From Gp6-AA40 sp046765795 (lineage in GTDB: Bacteria; Acidobacteriota; Vicinamibacteria; Vicinamibacterales; UBA2999): a stretch of 16,952 bases of DNA. Below, one piece after another: positions 1 through 7,320 of this stretch. The position numbers and the translations under genes were made by a program. Every line of letters starts with the position of its first letter. The first letter of the stretch is position 1. The stretch lies in the NCBI GenBank assembly GCA_046765795.1, contig JBKPRH010000140.1, forward strand, positions 1 to 16,952, read 5' to 3'. The notes beneath the pieces were generated by a model. That model searched no databases. It was not told the origin of the DNA and saw only the letters and a list, made by a program, of their open reading frames with translations.

Positions 1-1
1 G

Positions 2-1807
2 CTGCCATACTGGCCCATCGCCAGCTTGCTGCTGGTCCCGGTGGTCTTATATCTGGGACTGCGCGCGTACTTCGTACTGCTCGCGCGGTTCGACCACGAA
101 CGCCGGAACGTCAAGCAGATCTCCGAACTGCACCTCGCGACCATCGAAGCGCCGGCTCGAGCGATCGACGCGAAGGACGGGACGGCAGAAAACCATATTC
201 GCCGCATTCAGATCTACGCCACTGCTGTTGCGCGTGAGCTCGGCATGAGTGAGCTCGAGGTGCAAGCGGTCAAGACCGCTGCGCTGCTGCACGACATCGG
301 CAAGCTCGCGGTGCCCGATCACATCCTCGCCAAGCCGGGCCCGCTGACACCTGAGGAATTCCAGAAGGTCCAGGCGCACCCGCAGGTCGGCGCCGACATC
401 ATCGCCACCGTGCCGTTTCCGCATCCGGTTGCACCGCTGATCCTCAGTCATCACGAGCGCTGGGATGGCCGCGGCTACCCGCATGGTGTGAAGGGCGAAG
501 ACATTCCGCTCGGTGCGCGGATTCTTTGTCTCGTCGATTACTTCGGCGCGCTGACGTCCGCTCGGCCATACCACGAGCCGATGGCGATCGACGCGGCGGT
601 GACGCTGATCGAGCAGGAAGCGGGCAAGGCACTCGATCCGCGAGCTGTGGAGGCGTTCCTGCGAGTCCTGCCTCGAGTTCGTGAGGAAGCCGAAGGTTCA
701 GGCAAGACGACGGTCGCTCCGCGCGGAGCGACGAAGTCCTCAGTCTTCGACGACATCGCCGTCGCGCACGGTGAGATCCACGCGCTGTATCAGATTGCCC
801 AGACGATGGGCACGAGCCTTGGCGTGTCGGATTCGATGGAGCACATCGCCTCGAAGCTGACAACGCTGGTGCCGTTCTCGGCCTGCACGTTGTTCTTGTT
901 CGACCAGGCGACGGAGACGCTGCGGTGCCGGTTTGCGGTGGGCAACGATTCCGAGTTGATGCAGCAGCTGACGCTCAAGAGCGGTCAGGGATTGACCGGT
1001 TGGGTGGCGCGCAACCGTCGCTCGCTGGTGAACGCGCGACCGACCTCGGACCTCGAAGCGGCCGGCTTGAGCCTGCCGACCACACTGCAGTCAGCGCTGG
1101 TCTGTCCGCTGATCTTCGAGGACCGCGTGATCGGCACCCTCGCCGTGTATCACACGACGCCGAGCTTCTATCAGGAAGATCATCGGCGGCTGCTCGATCG
1201 CGTCTGCGAACAGGCGGCGGCAGTGATCAACAACGCGATCGTCTTCGAGCGAACGAATGAAGCGTCGTTGACCGATCCGCTGACCAGTTTGCGCAACACC
1301 CGATTCATGGTCACGTATCTGAACGCCGAACTGGCCCGCGCCGAGCGTGGCAGCACCGAGGTGTCGCTGGTCGTGCTCGACCTCGACGACTTCAAGGAGA
1401 TCAACGACACGCACGGCCATCATGTCGGGGACCGCGCGCTTCGCGAGGTCGCACAGGTGCTGCGCACAGTCATTCGTCCGTACGATATCTGCGTGCGCTA
1501 CGCCGGCGACGAGTTCATCGTCGTGCTGGCCAACTGCGGACTCGATGAAGCCGAAAACAAGCGCAAGGAGTTGCAGGAAGCGATCGGCGACGTGGCCTTC
1601 GAAGCGCGGCCTGGGATACGAGTGCCGCTGTCGATCTCTGCGGGATCAGCAGTCTTCCCGCACGACGGCGATACCTACGAGTCACTGCTCGCCAAGGCCG
1701 ACAGTCGTATGTATCGCGATAAAGTCGCGCGCAAGTCGCACACGCGCGTCGGGCACCACGCGTCATCGACGATCGGATCAACCGACGCGCAGAGCAAGGC
1801 GGGCTGA
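2..1807 (+). CDS. HD-GYP / GAF / GGDEF c-di-GMP signalling protein, 5' end cut by window edge
   Basis: The frame is open to the left edge, so this is the C-terminal ~600 residues of a longer protein; residue numbers below count from an in-frame TTG at 26, which is probably not the real start. The visible N-terminus is a hydrophobic membrane helix. Next comes an HD-GYP phosphodiesterase domain (about 40-215) with H57, HDIGK at 89-93 and HHERWDGRGYP at 142-152. A GAF sensor domain follows (about 265-405), then a GGDEF diguanylate cyclase domain (about 414-570) with DLDDFKEIND at 452-461 and an AGDEF active-site variant at 493-497. RPYD at 484-487 lies exactly five residues before AGDEF, the place of the inhibitory I-site. 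Synthesis and hydrolysis of c-di-GMP may both be possible; which dominates cannot be read from sequence. The HD-GYP segment VDYFGAL has Gly where an Asp is common. Confidence 0.93.
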   Translation: MPYWPIASLLLVPVVLYLGLRAYFVLLARFDHERRNVKQISELHLATIEAPARAIDAKDGTAENHIRRIQIYATAVARELGMSELEVQAVKTAALLHDIGKLAVPDHILAKPGPLTPEEFQKVQAHPQVGADIIATVPFPHPVAPLILSHHERWDGRGYPHGVKGEDIPLGARILCLVDYFGALTSARPYHEPMAIDAAVTLIEQEAGKALDPRAVEAFLRVLPRVREEAEGSGKTTVAPRGATKSSVFDDIAVAHGEIHALYQIAQTMGTSLGVSDSMEHIASKLTTLVPFSACTLFLFDQATETLRCRFAVGNDSELMQQLTLKSGQGLTGWVARNRRSLVNARPTSDLEAAGLSLPTTLQSALVCPLIFEDRVIGTLAVYHTTPSFYQEDHRRLLDRVCEQAAAVINNAIVFERTNEASLTDPLTSLRNTRFMVTYLNAELARAERGSTEVSLVVLDLDDFKEINDTHGHHVGDRALREVAQVLRTVIRPYDICVRYAGDEFIVVLANCGLDEAENKRKELQEAIGDVAFEARPGIRVPLSISAGSAVFPHDGDTYESLLAKADSRMYRDKVARKSHTRVGHHASSTIGSTDAQSKAG

Positions 1808-1813
1808 CGTCGT

Positions 1814-1831
1814 GTCCGGCGTCAGCCGGAC
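1814..1831. terminator. Hairpin between convergent genes, possible bidirectional terminator
   Basis: GTCCGGC, four bases GTCA, then GCCGGAC: a perfect 7-bp inverted repeat. It sits in the 30-bp gap between the stop of the GGDEF gene and the stop of fabI, where a shared terminator is expected. No T-run follows on either strand, so termination would be weak or factor-assisted. Confidence 0.45.
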
Positions 1832-1837
1832 CGCACA

Positions 1838-2611
1838 CTACATTCCGGTCGCGTGGAATCCGGCGTCCACGAGCAGCACCTCGCCGGTGATGCCTTTGCC
1901 AGCATCGCTCAACAAGAACGCGGCCGCTTCAGCCACTTCCGACGTCTCGACGTTACGTCGCAGCGGCGCGCGATCTGGGTAGATGTGCAGGATGCTCGAG
2001 AAGCCTTTGATGCCGGCGGCCGCCAGCGTCTTGATCGGCCCCGCTGACACGGCGTTCACGCGGATGTTCTTCGGGCCAATGTCAGCGGCGAGATAACGCA
2101 CCGTCGATTCGAGCCCGGCCTTCGCCACACCCATCACGTTGTATCCGGGGAACACGCGCTGGCTTCCGAGATACGACAGCGTCACGATGCTGCCGCCTCC
2201 ACGCGCTTCCATCATTGGCACCGCGCCGCGTGCGAGCGCGATCAGCGAGTACACCGAGATGTCCATCGTCATGCGAAAGCCGTCGCGGCTCGTGTTGACG
2301 AATGGGGCCTTTAGCTCGTCGGGCGGTGCGAAGGCCGCACCGTGGACCAGGAAATCGAGCCCGCCAAATTCCTGCTGGACCTTGGCAAAGACAGCGTCGA
2401 TCTCTGCGTCCGATGTCACATCGCACGGCAGCACGAGCGGCGGCTGTTCGAGTCCTTGTGAAAGTTCCTGGACGTGTTCTTCGAAGCGGCCCTGATAGGT
2501 CAGCGCCAGGCGTGCGCCGCGGCGTGCCGTCGCCTGGGCGATCGCCCACGCGATCGAGCGCTTATTGGCGACACCAACAATGAGCCCGAACTTGCCCGAA
2601 AAATCTGTCAT
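1838..2611 (-). CDS. fabI: Enoyl-[acyl-carrier-protein] reductase (NADH), FabI type
   Basis: A 257-residue short-chain dehydrogenase fold protein of normal FabI length. It catalyses the last reductive step of each type II fatty-acid elongation cycle in the cytoplasm. The N-terminus carries the FabI-type dinucleotide loop GVANKRSIAWAIA (13-25), distinct from the usual SDR TGxxxGxG. The active site shows Y147 (SYLGS), Y157 and K164 in YNVMGVAK, the Tyr-x6-Lys arrangement typical of FabI. The C-terminal ITGEVLLVDAGFH is also standard. It starts 14 bp after the stop of the Gly/Arg-rich protein gene, so the two are probably cotranscribed; no strong Shine-Dalgarno is visible, so coupling is plausible. 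Convergent with the c-di-GMP gene. Confidence 0.96.
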   Translation of the reverse strand: MTDFSGKFGLIVGVANKRSIAWAIAQATARRGARLALTYQGRFEEHVQELSQGLEQPPLVLPCDVTSDAEIDAVFAKVQQEFGGLDFLVHGAAFAPPDELKAPFVNTSRDGFRMTMDISVYSLIALARGAVPMMEARGGGSIVTLSYLGSQRVFPGYNVMGVAKAGLESTVRYLAADIGPKNIRVNAVSAGPIKTLAAAGIKGFSSILHIYPDRAPLRRNVETSEVAEAAAFLLSDAGKGITGEVLLVDAGFHATGM

Positions 2612-2625
2612 AGGGAGATGAGGAT

Positions 2626-3351
2626 CTAGCGGCCTCGTTTCGGTCCGCGGCCGCCGCCACCGGGGCCTCGTCCCTGACCCGAGGGACGTCCTCCGCCTCG
2701 TTGACCGCCTTGAGGACCGCCGCCAGGACGATTGCCATGCCGCTGTCCGTGGCCCGACTGCCCGTGGCCGCCGCCGCCCGACCGTGAGCTGCCGAATCGC
2801 GACTGGCCTTGCGCGTGCCGCTGGCCGCGATGGCGGTTGCCATTGCGTCCGTCAAACCGGCCGTTTTGGCGAATAGTGAAATCCGGAGCCTTGCGCTCGG
2901 GAACCTGGCCATCAGGCCGGGGCAACGTCGCCCGAATGAGCGGACGATGGACTGGCCATTCATCGTCCGATTGTTCGCTCGGTTCGGGCTCGGACTCAGG
3001 CTCCGTTATCGGTTCTGGATCGACAGCTTGTGCCTCGGGGACAACATCGAGCAGCTCGATCGGCGCAGTAAGCGCTTCCTCGATGACGACCGGCGGTTCT
3101 GGATCGGACGCGGGCGGACGCGCAAATGCCGCCCCCTCGGTCGCGGCGACCACCAGCGCAGGCTCCGGCTTCTTGCGCCGCGACACCGGCACCTTGGCCT
3201 GCTTATATTCGTGGTCCGCGTCGCAGGTGGTGCAGCGAGTCTGCTTCACCTCGTCTTCAATCATCGCGACGACCGCATGATTCGTAATGCGGCGCTCGCG
3301 CGGACAGTAGTCGTCCAGAATGTCACCGAGCCGAACCCGGCGTTGCTGCAT
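2626..3351 (-). CDS. Unrecognised protein: Cys-motif N-terminus, acidic linker, Gly/Arg-rich disordered tail
   Basis: I do not recognise a named family. The 241-residue protein has three visible parts. Residues 1-50 look folded and hold C16 and a C40-x2-C43 pair (RCTTCDAD), with H25 and H47 nearby, so a small metal-binding knuckle is possible. Residues 80-132 are acidic and Pro/Glu-rich. Residues 163-241 are almost entirely Gly, Arg, Gln, His and Asn, with RGG/RGR-like runs such as GGQRGGGRPSG. Such tails are known in RNA-binding and ribosome-associated proteins, so an RNA-linked role is an inference only. A GGGGGAG sequence 3 nt before the ATG may serve as ribosome binding site. It lies 80 bp after argH and 14 bp before fabI on the same strand. 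The repetitive tail could inflate the frame, but the Cys-containing N-terminus and context argue for a real gene. Confidence 0.75.
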   Translation of the reverse strand: MQQRRVRLGDILDDYCPRERRITNHAVVAMIEDEVKQTRCTTCDADHEYKQAKVPVSRRKKPEPALVVAATEGAAFARPPASDPEPPVVIEEALTAPIELLDVVPEAQAVDPEPITEPESEPEPSEQSDDEWPVHRPLIRATLPRPDGQVPERKAPDFTIRQNGRFDGRNGNRHRGQRHAQGQSRFGSSRSGGGGHGQSGHGQRHGNRPGGGPQGGQRGGGRPSGQGRGPGGGGRGPKRGR

Positions 3352-3431
3352 GAACTCCCCCGGAGCGATGCCTTCAGGGTGGGGTGGGTGAAATCAGATG
3401 TGAAGGCGCATTTGAGTCTAGCAGAGTCGCC

Positions 3432-4814
3432 TCAAACCTGAAATCTCTTCTTTACCCAGGTCCTGCACTCGTCCAGGGCGGCTCTGACCGCCTCCGGATT
3501 CGTGGACTGCGGGGTGCGCCGAGCCTGCACAGAGGCGAGGGCCGTGGCCGCCCTCGGAGCGTCTTCCCCGAACATATCGCTCGCTTCGCGCCATTCGTTC
3601 ATGGTCAGCGTGCTGAAGTCGCGACCTTCGGCAAGCAGGCGGCGAACCATGGCGCCAACGACTTCATGGGCCCGCCGAAACGGCATTCCGCGCGACACCA
3701 GGTAGTCAGCGACGTCCGTCGCCAGGAGCAGCCCCGACGCGGCGCGGCCCGAGCGGTCCTCGTTGATTGCGAGGCGAGACACCACGGCACGCGTCGCATC
3801 GAGCGATGCCGACAAGGTGGCTTCGGCGTCGAACACCGCTTCCTTGTCCTCCTGCAGATCCTTGTTGTAGCCGCTCGGCAACCCCTTCATCGTCACGAGC
3901 CAGCCGGTCAGACGACCGATGGTGCGGCCGGTCTTCCCACGAACCAATTCGAGCGGGTCGGGATTCTTCTTCTGCGGCATCATGCTGCTGCCGGTCGCGG
4001 ATGCGTCGGCCAGCTCGAAGAATCCGTGCTCCTCTCCCGTGAAGATGATCAAGTCCTCTGCGATGCGACTCAAATGCACCATCGTGAGCGCCGCGGCGTA
4101 GAGGAACGACGCCACGAAATCGCGGTCCGAGGACGCATCCATGCTGTTGAGGACCACGCGCGAGAATCCGAGTGCGCGAGCGAGACGATCGGTATCAACC
4201 GCGTAACTCGTGCCGGCAATCGCGCCTGACCCCAGCGTCAGCGCATCGGCTTCGTCGGCCGCGGCCTGAAGCCGTTCGTAATCGCGACGCAGCGCCGAGG
4301 CGTGCGACAGAAAAAAGTGCGCGACCAGCACTGGCTGTGCGCGCCGTAAATGCGTATACGACGGCATCACCGCAGTGACGCCGCTCTCCGCCTGATCGGC
4401 ACACGCGCCGACGAGTTTGACCAACGCCTGCTGCAGCACCGGCACGCGACGACGCAAATAGAGCCGAAGGTCGAGCGAGACTTGCTCGTTGCGGGAGCGG
4501 CCCGTGTGCAGCCGGCGTCCGGCGTCGCCAACCTTGTTGACTAGCTGACGCTCGACGAAGCTGTGTACATCTTCATCGGGACCAGAGACCCAGGCCGGAT
4601 TGCGCCGCCCTTCCTCGAGGATGGCTTCGAGCGCCGCGACAATCGAGGCGCGATCGTCGTTGGAAAGAACTCCGGCGGCACCAAGCGCATCGGCCCACGC
4701 GATGCTTCCCGTGACATCGTCCTCAAAGAGTGCGCGATCGAACCCGAACGAGATGCCGAAGTCGAATGCAGCGGGATCTGGAGCCGTATCGAAGCGACCC
4801 GACCAAAGCGTCAC
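3432..4814 (-). CDS. argH: Argininosuccinate lyase
   Basis: Cleaves argininosuccinate to arginine and fumarate, the final step of the pathway; functions as a homotetramer in the cytoplasm. The product is 460 residues, the usual ArgH size, when started at the GTG whose last bases overlap the TGA of the upstream argG-like gene (GTGA). The frame stays open 72 codons further upstream, but that extension is low-complexity Arg-rich and lies inside the argG-like gene, so it was rejected. Landmarks: LWSGRF at 3-7, HTGRSRN at 103-109, YTH at 153-155 (catalytic His region), GSSMMPQKKN at 275-284 (mobile loop with catalytic Ser), and YNKDLQEDKE around 316-325. All key residues seem intact, so the enzyme should be active. 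Last gene of the argR-argG-like-argH unit. Confidence 0.97.
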   Translation of the reverse strand: MTLWSGRFDTAPDPAAFDFGISFGFDRALFEDDVTGSIAWADALGAAGVLSNDDRASIVAALEAILEEGRRNPAWVSGPDEDVHSFVERQLVNKVGDAGRRLHTGRSRNEQVSLDLRLYLRRRVPVLQQALVKLVGACADQAESGVTAVMPSYTHLRRAQPVLVAHFFLSHASALRRDYERLQAAADEADALTLGSGAIAGTSYAVDTDRLARALGFSRVVLNSMDASSDRDFVASFLYAAALTMVHLSRIAEDLIIFTGEEHGFFELADASATGSSMMPQKKNPDPLELVRGKTGRTIGRLTGWLVTMKGLPSGYNKDLQEDKEAVFDAEATLSASLDATRAVVSRLAINEDRSGRAASGLLLATDVADYLVSRGMPFRRAHEVVGAMVRRLLAEGRDFSTLTMNEWREASDMFGEDAPRAATALASVQARRTPQSTNPEAVRAALDECRTWVKKRFQV

Positions 4815-5710
4815 GTGTTCACCAGCAGGGCGTGACGATCGCTCGGGCTCAATACCGTGTACGCACCGTCGGCGAGCTTGAGGCACACGTCGGCAGTGGC
4901 CTTCTGTCCAGCAACCGACGCGGCGATCTGCAGCACCGTGGCAGCGGGGGCGTCGTACAACACCTGACGTCCCTGCGCGGACACGACGGTCTGCCCAATC
5001 CCGTACTGACCACCGATAAGCGCGACGCACTCGATCAGCTCCGCCGGCGACATCGGCACACCGTTCACGGATGTTGGCGCGCCGTGCTCGAAGTGCAGAT
5101 CGAGGGTTGCCGGCTCATCGAGGCGACGCGAGGAACGCGTCTTAATGGCGGCTGGCGCCTCTTGACTGGTCCACGCGACGATGCGGCCCCAGAGGTTCTG
5201 ATCAATTTGGCAATCCGTGGATGATGTGGCGGTCACCGGCAGGCGTCGAGCGCGTGCATACGAGGCCAGGTCGTCGGCCCCCATCGTCCAGTTGCGTGCG
5301 GGGGCAATGATGTCGATCGAGGAATCGATCGCGCGAATCGCGGCATCGAAGGCTGGTTCGGTGGACCCGTGCGCGACCGCACTGGCATTCTCGATGCGTG
5401 CGATCTCGACCAGCTTTCGCGCAATGAGCGGCCAGGCCAGCGCGGTGATCCGATTCGGCGCCTCCTCGGCAGGGGCGGTGCGCAGCGAGGGAAACAGCAC
5501 GTCGCGGGCGAAATCGTCGCGCGCGTCTACCACGTGCGCGCGGATCGCACCGCAGTCCAGCGCGCGGGCGCGCAGTTCGCCGAGCTCATGACCCTGCCCG
5601 ACGTCCAGTGTGACGGTTACGACCTCCACCCCCATCGTGTCGATGAGCCAGGGAATCGCCGCCGACGCGTGGAGCCCGCCAGCGAAGGCGAGAACAACGG
5701 GCTTATTCAT
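4811..5710 (-). CDS. Argininosuccinate synthase-like protein with degenerate active site (reduced ArgG)
   Basis: The 299-residue product is clearly derived from ArgG, which joins citrulline and aspartate using ATP and is normally about 400 residues. Shared stretches: PVVLAFAGGL at 4-13, LDVGQGHELGELRARAL at 35-51, SAVAHGST at 110-117, DIIAPARNW at 133-141, and SVNGVPMSPAELIE through IGGQYGIG at 214-239. However, the PP-loop signature AYSGGLDTS reads AFAGGLHAS (Ser, Asp and Thr replaced). The TGxGNDQxR loop reads TEPAFDAAIR. The GTSIARPLIAK region reads ITALAWPLIAR, the FVGMKSRG segment is absent, and roughly 50 residues of the C-terminal oligomerisation arm are missing. No stop or frameshift interrupts it. 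It overlaps argR by ATGA and argH by GTGA. Family membership is well supported; loss of catalysis is inference, and a full-length argG may exist elsewhere. Confidence 0.88.
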   Translation of the reverse strand: MNKPVVLAFAGGLHASAAIPWLIDTMGVEVVTVTLDVGQGHELGELRARALDCGAIRAHVVDARDDFARDVLFPSLRTAPAEEAPNRITALAWPLIARKLVEIARIENASAVAHGSTEPAFDAAIRAIDSSIDIIAPARNWTMGADDLASYARARRLPVTATSSTDCQIDQNLWGRIVAWTSQEAPAAIKTRSSRRLDEPATLDLHFEHGAPTSVNGVPMSPAELIECVALIGGQYGIGQTVVSAQGRQVLYDAPAATVLQIAASVAGQKATADVCLKLADGAYTVLSPSDRHALLVNT

Positions 5711-6162
5711 GGGTTCGACATCTCCTCCAAACGCTTCACGAGCGTACGCGCACGCCGGGGATCCGGCGTGATGATCAGAATCGTGTCTTCACCAGCGAGC
5801 GTCCCGACGACATCGGGAAGACCCGCCCCATCGAGCAACGCGCAGAGCGACTGCGCGTGTCCGAGTCCCGTGCGCAGCAGCACCAACTGCTGCACGCGAT
5901 CGATGCGACGCAACTGTGAACCCAGCGCGCGCTGAAACACTGCGGTCGGCGTCTGGCCGCCGTTGTTCTCGGCGGTGAGCGGCGCCTGATACGCGCCGTT
6001 CGGACCGCCCTTGACTAAACCCAACTCACGGATGTCGCGTGACAGCGTCGCCTGCGTCACGTCGAAGCCGGCGCCGCGCATCTGGCGGCGCAGTTGCTCC
6101 TGACTGCGCACCTGCTGTTCCCGTATGACGTCGAGGATGACGGCCTGACGCCGCGCTTTCAT
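5707..6162 (-). CDS. argR: Arginine repressor ArgR
   Basis: A 151-residue transcriptional regulator of normal ArgR length. When arginine is bound it hexamerises and binds ARG boxes to repress biosynthesis. The N-terminal winged helix-turn-helix holds SQEQLRRQMRGAGF and the recognition segment VTQATLSRDIRELGLVK (35-51), nearly canonical. The C-terminal domain (about 85-148) has GTLAGEDTILII at 120-131, with the acidic residues used for arginine binding. First gene of the minus-strand unit; its stop overlaps the start of the argG-like gene as ATGA. The divergent region between it and argC contains the palindrome described separately, so autoregulation plus control of argC is likely. A GAGGGG sequence about 11 nt before the ATG is a modest Shine-Dalgarno. 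Confidence 0.96.
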   Translation of the reverse strand: MKARRQAVILDVIREQQVRSQEQLRRQMRGAGFDVTQATLSRDIRELGLVKGGPNGAYQAPLTAENNGGQTPTAVFQRALGSQLRRIDRVQQLVLLRTGLGHAQSLCALLDGAGLPDVVGTLAGEDTILIITPDPRRARTLVKRLEEMSNP

Positions 6163-6226
6163 CGCTGCTCAACCCCTCAGGCTCGGCGTCTCACGAAGAG
6201 CCCGTCCGATCAGCATACACGAAAGC

Positions 6227-6255
6227 TTGACTGGTTATACATAGGAATGTATAAA
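6227..6255 (+). promoter_or_regulatory. Sigma70-type promoter of the argCBDAJF operon
   Basis: TTGACT at 6227-6232, a 17-base spacer, and TATAAA at 6250-6255: five of six matches to each consensus hexamer with ideal spacing. Transcription would begin near 6262, leaving a leader of about 20 nt before the argC ATG at 6283. The ARG-box-like palindrome covers most of the spacer and the -10, so bound repressor would block polymerase directly. A matching minus-strand promoter for argR could not be defined with confidence. Confidence 0.75.
6235..6254. promoter_or_regulatory. ARG-box-like palindromic operator for ArgR
   Basis: TTATACAT, AGGA, ATGTATAA: 8-bp perfect arms around a 4-bp centre. The inner 18 bp (6236-6253) match the general ARG box format, with AT at positions 6-7 and 12-13 of the box, as in boxes of the TGAATwwwwATTCA type. 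It is in the short region between argR and argC. A poorer half-site, CATACAC at 6213-6219, lies about one box length upstream; E. coli operators often use tandem boxes. Binding by this ArgR is inferred from symmetry, length and position. Confidence 0.72.
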
Positions 6256-6282
6256 TATTCTTTTGCTACGCTGGACTGAAGA

Positions 6283-7320
6283 ATGGCCATAGCAGCCCCT
6301 CTCGCGTCTGATCGCTCCGCCGGACCGCCGGCCAAGCTCACCCGCGTCGCCATTGCCGGCGCCACCGGGTATGCCGGCCAGGAACTCGTGCGCATCCTCG
6401 CCCGCCATCCGGCGGTCACGTTGACGACCGCAATGTCGTCGGCCGCCACAAGCGCTCCGCGACCGATGCCCGCGCTGGCGCGTATCTGGGACGGCGAGGT
6501 GGTGCCTTTGGACATTGACCGTCTCGTGCGCGACGCCGACGTTGTGTTCCTGGCGTTGCCCGAAGCTGCATCCGCCGAACTGGCGCCACAGCTGCTCGAG
6601 CGCGGGGTGAAGGTCATCGATCTGTCCGGCGCCTTCCGAATCAGGGCACAGGCCGCTCGACAGCGCTGGTATCCCGCAACGTCGGCTCTTCCCGAAGGCA
6701 CGGTCTACGGGATGACGGAGGGCAACCAGGAGGCGATTCGGCAGGCGCGGCTCGTGTCGAACCCGGGCTGCTATCCCACCGCGGCACTTCTCGCGCTCGA
6801 GCCACTGGCGGCCGCAGGGCTCCTTGATGGGCCGGTTTTCGTAGACGCCAAGTCGGGTATCTCGGGCGCGGGCAAGACGCCGTCAGACCGTACGCATTTC
6901 TCGGAAAATCACGGCAGCGTCGCCGCCTACTCGGTCTTCTCACATCGGCACACCGCGGAGATCGAGCAATCGCTTGGTCGCCCGGTGACGTTCGTGCCTC
7001 ACCTGGTGCCGCTCGATCGCGGCATTCTCGAGACGATCTACGGATTGCTGAAGCCAGGCACGACCGAAGCACAGGTCGCCGAGGCGATGACCACGGCGTA
7101 TAAGGACGCTCCGTTCGTGCGGCTGACTGGCAGCACACTGCCCGAGATCAAGCACGTCGTGCATACGAATTTCTGCGATATCGGCTGGAAGGTGGATGCC
7201 GACGGCGGACGCATTGTGCTCGTCGCGGTCATCGACAATCTCGTCAAGGGCGCCGCGGGATCTGCGGTGCAGAACCTCAACGTGCTGCTCGGCCTCGACG
7301 AACGGACGGGCCTGCTGTGA
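6283..7320 (+). CDS. argC: N-acetyl-gamma-glutamyl-phosphate reductase
   Basis: NADPH-dependent reduction of N-acetylglutamyl phosphate to the semialdehyde, third step of the acetylated ornithine branch. The 345-residue product has the Rossmann loop AIAGATGYAGQE at 23-34 and the catalytic cysteine C163 in VSNPGCYPTAAL. The His region is FSHRHTAEIEQ (219-229), and the conserved end is NLVKGAAGSAVQNLN. The first ~18 residues precede the conserved core, but no other start codon lies between the ATG and the Rossmann loop, so this start is retained. The Shine-Dalgarno is weak (GAAGA next to the ATG). First gene of the plus-strand operon, directly behind the ArgR-controlled promoter; its stop overlaps the GTG of argB. 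Confidence 0.97.
   Translation: MAIAAPLASDRSAGPPAKLTRVAIAGATGYAGQELVRILARHPAVTLTTAMSSAATSAPRPMPALARIWDGEVVPLDIDRLVRDADVVFLALPEAASAELAPQLLERGVKVIDLSGAFRIRAQAARQRWYPATSALPEGTVYGMTEGNQEAIRQARLVSNPGCYPTAALLALEPLAAAGLLDGPVFVDAKSGISGAGKTPSDRTHFSENHGSVAAYSVFSHRHTAEIEQSLGRPVTFVPHLVPLDRGILETIYGLLKPGTTEAQVAEAMTTAYKDAPFVRLTGSTLPEIKHVVHTNFCDIGWKVDADGGRIVLVAVIDNLVKGAAGSAVQNLNVLLGLDERTGLL

Noticed and set aside
3404..3436. Inverted repeats (AGGCG/CGCCT and TTTGAG/CTCAAA) around the argH stop as a terminator
   Set aside because: Stems are only 5-6 bp with long loops and no T-run; chance pairing is likely.
4815..5030. 72-codon N-terminal extension of argH
   Set aside because: The extension is Arg-rich, lies inside the argG-like gene, and the GTG in the GTGA overlap gives a normal 460-residue ArgH.
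4811..5710. Calling the argG-like gene a frameshifted or truncated pseudogene
   Set aside because: Both ends overlap their neighbours precisely, similarity runs along the whole length in one frame, and the lost segments are internal; this looks like a reduced but maintained gene.
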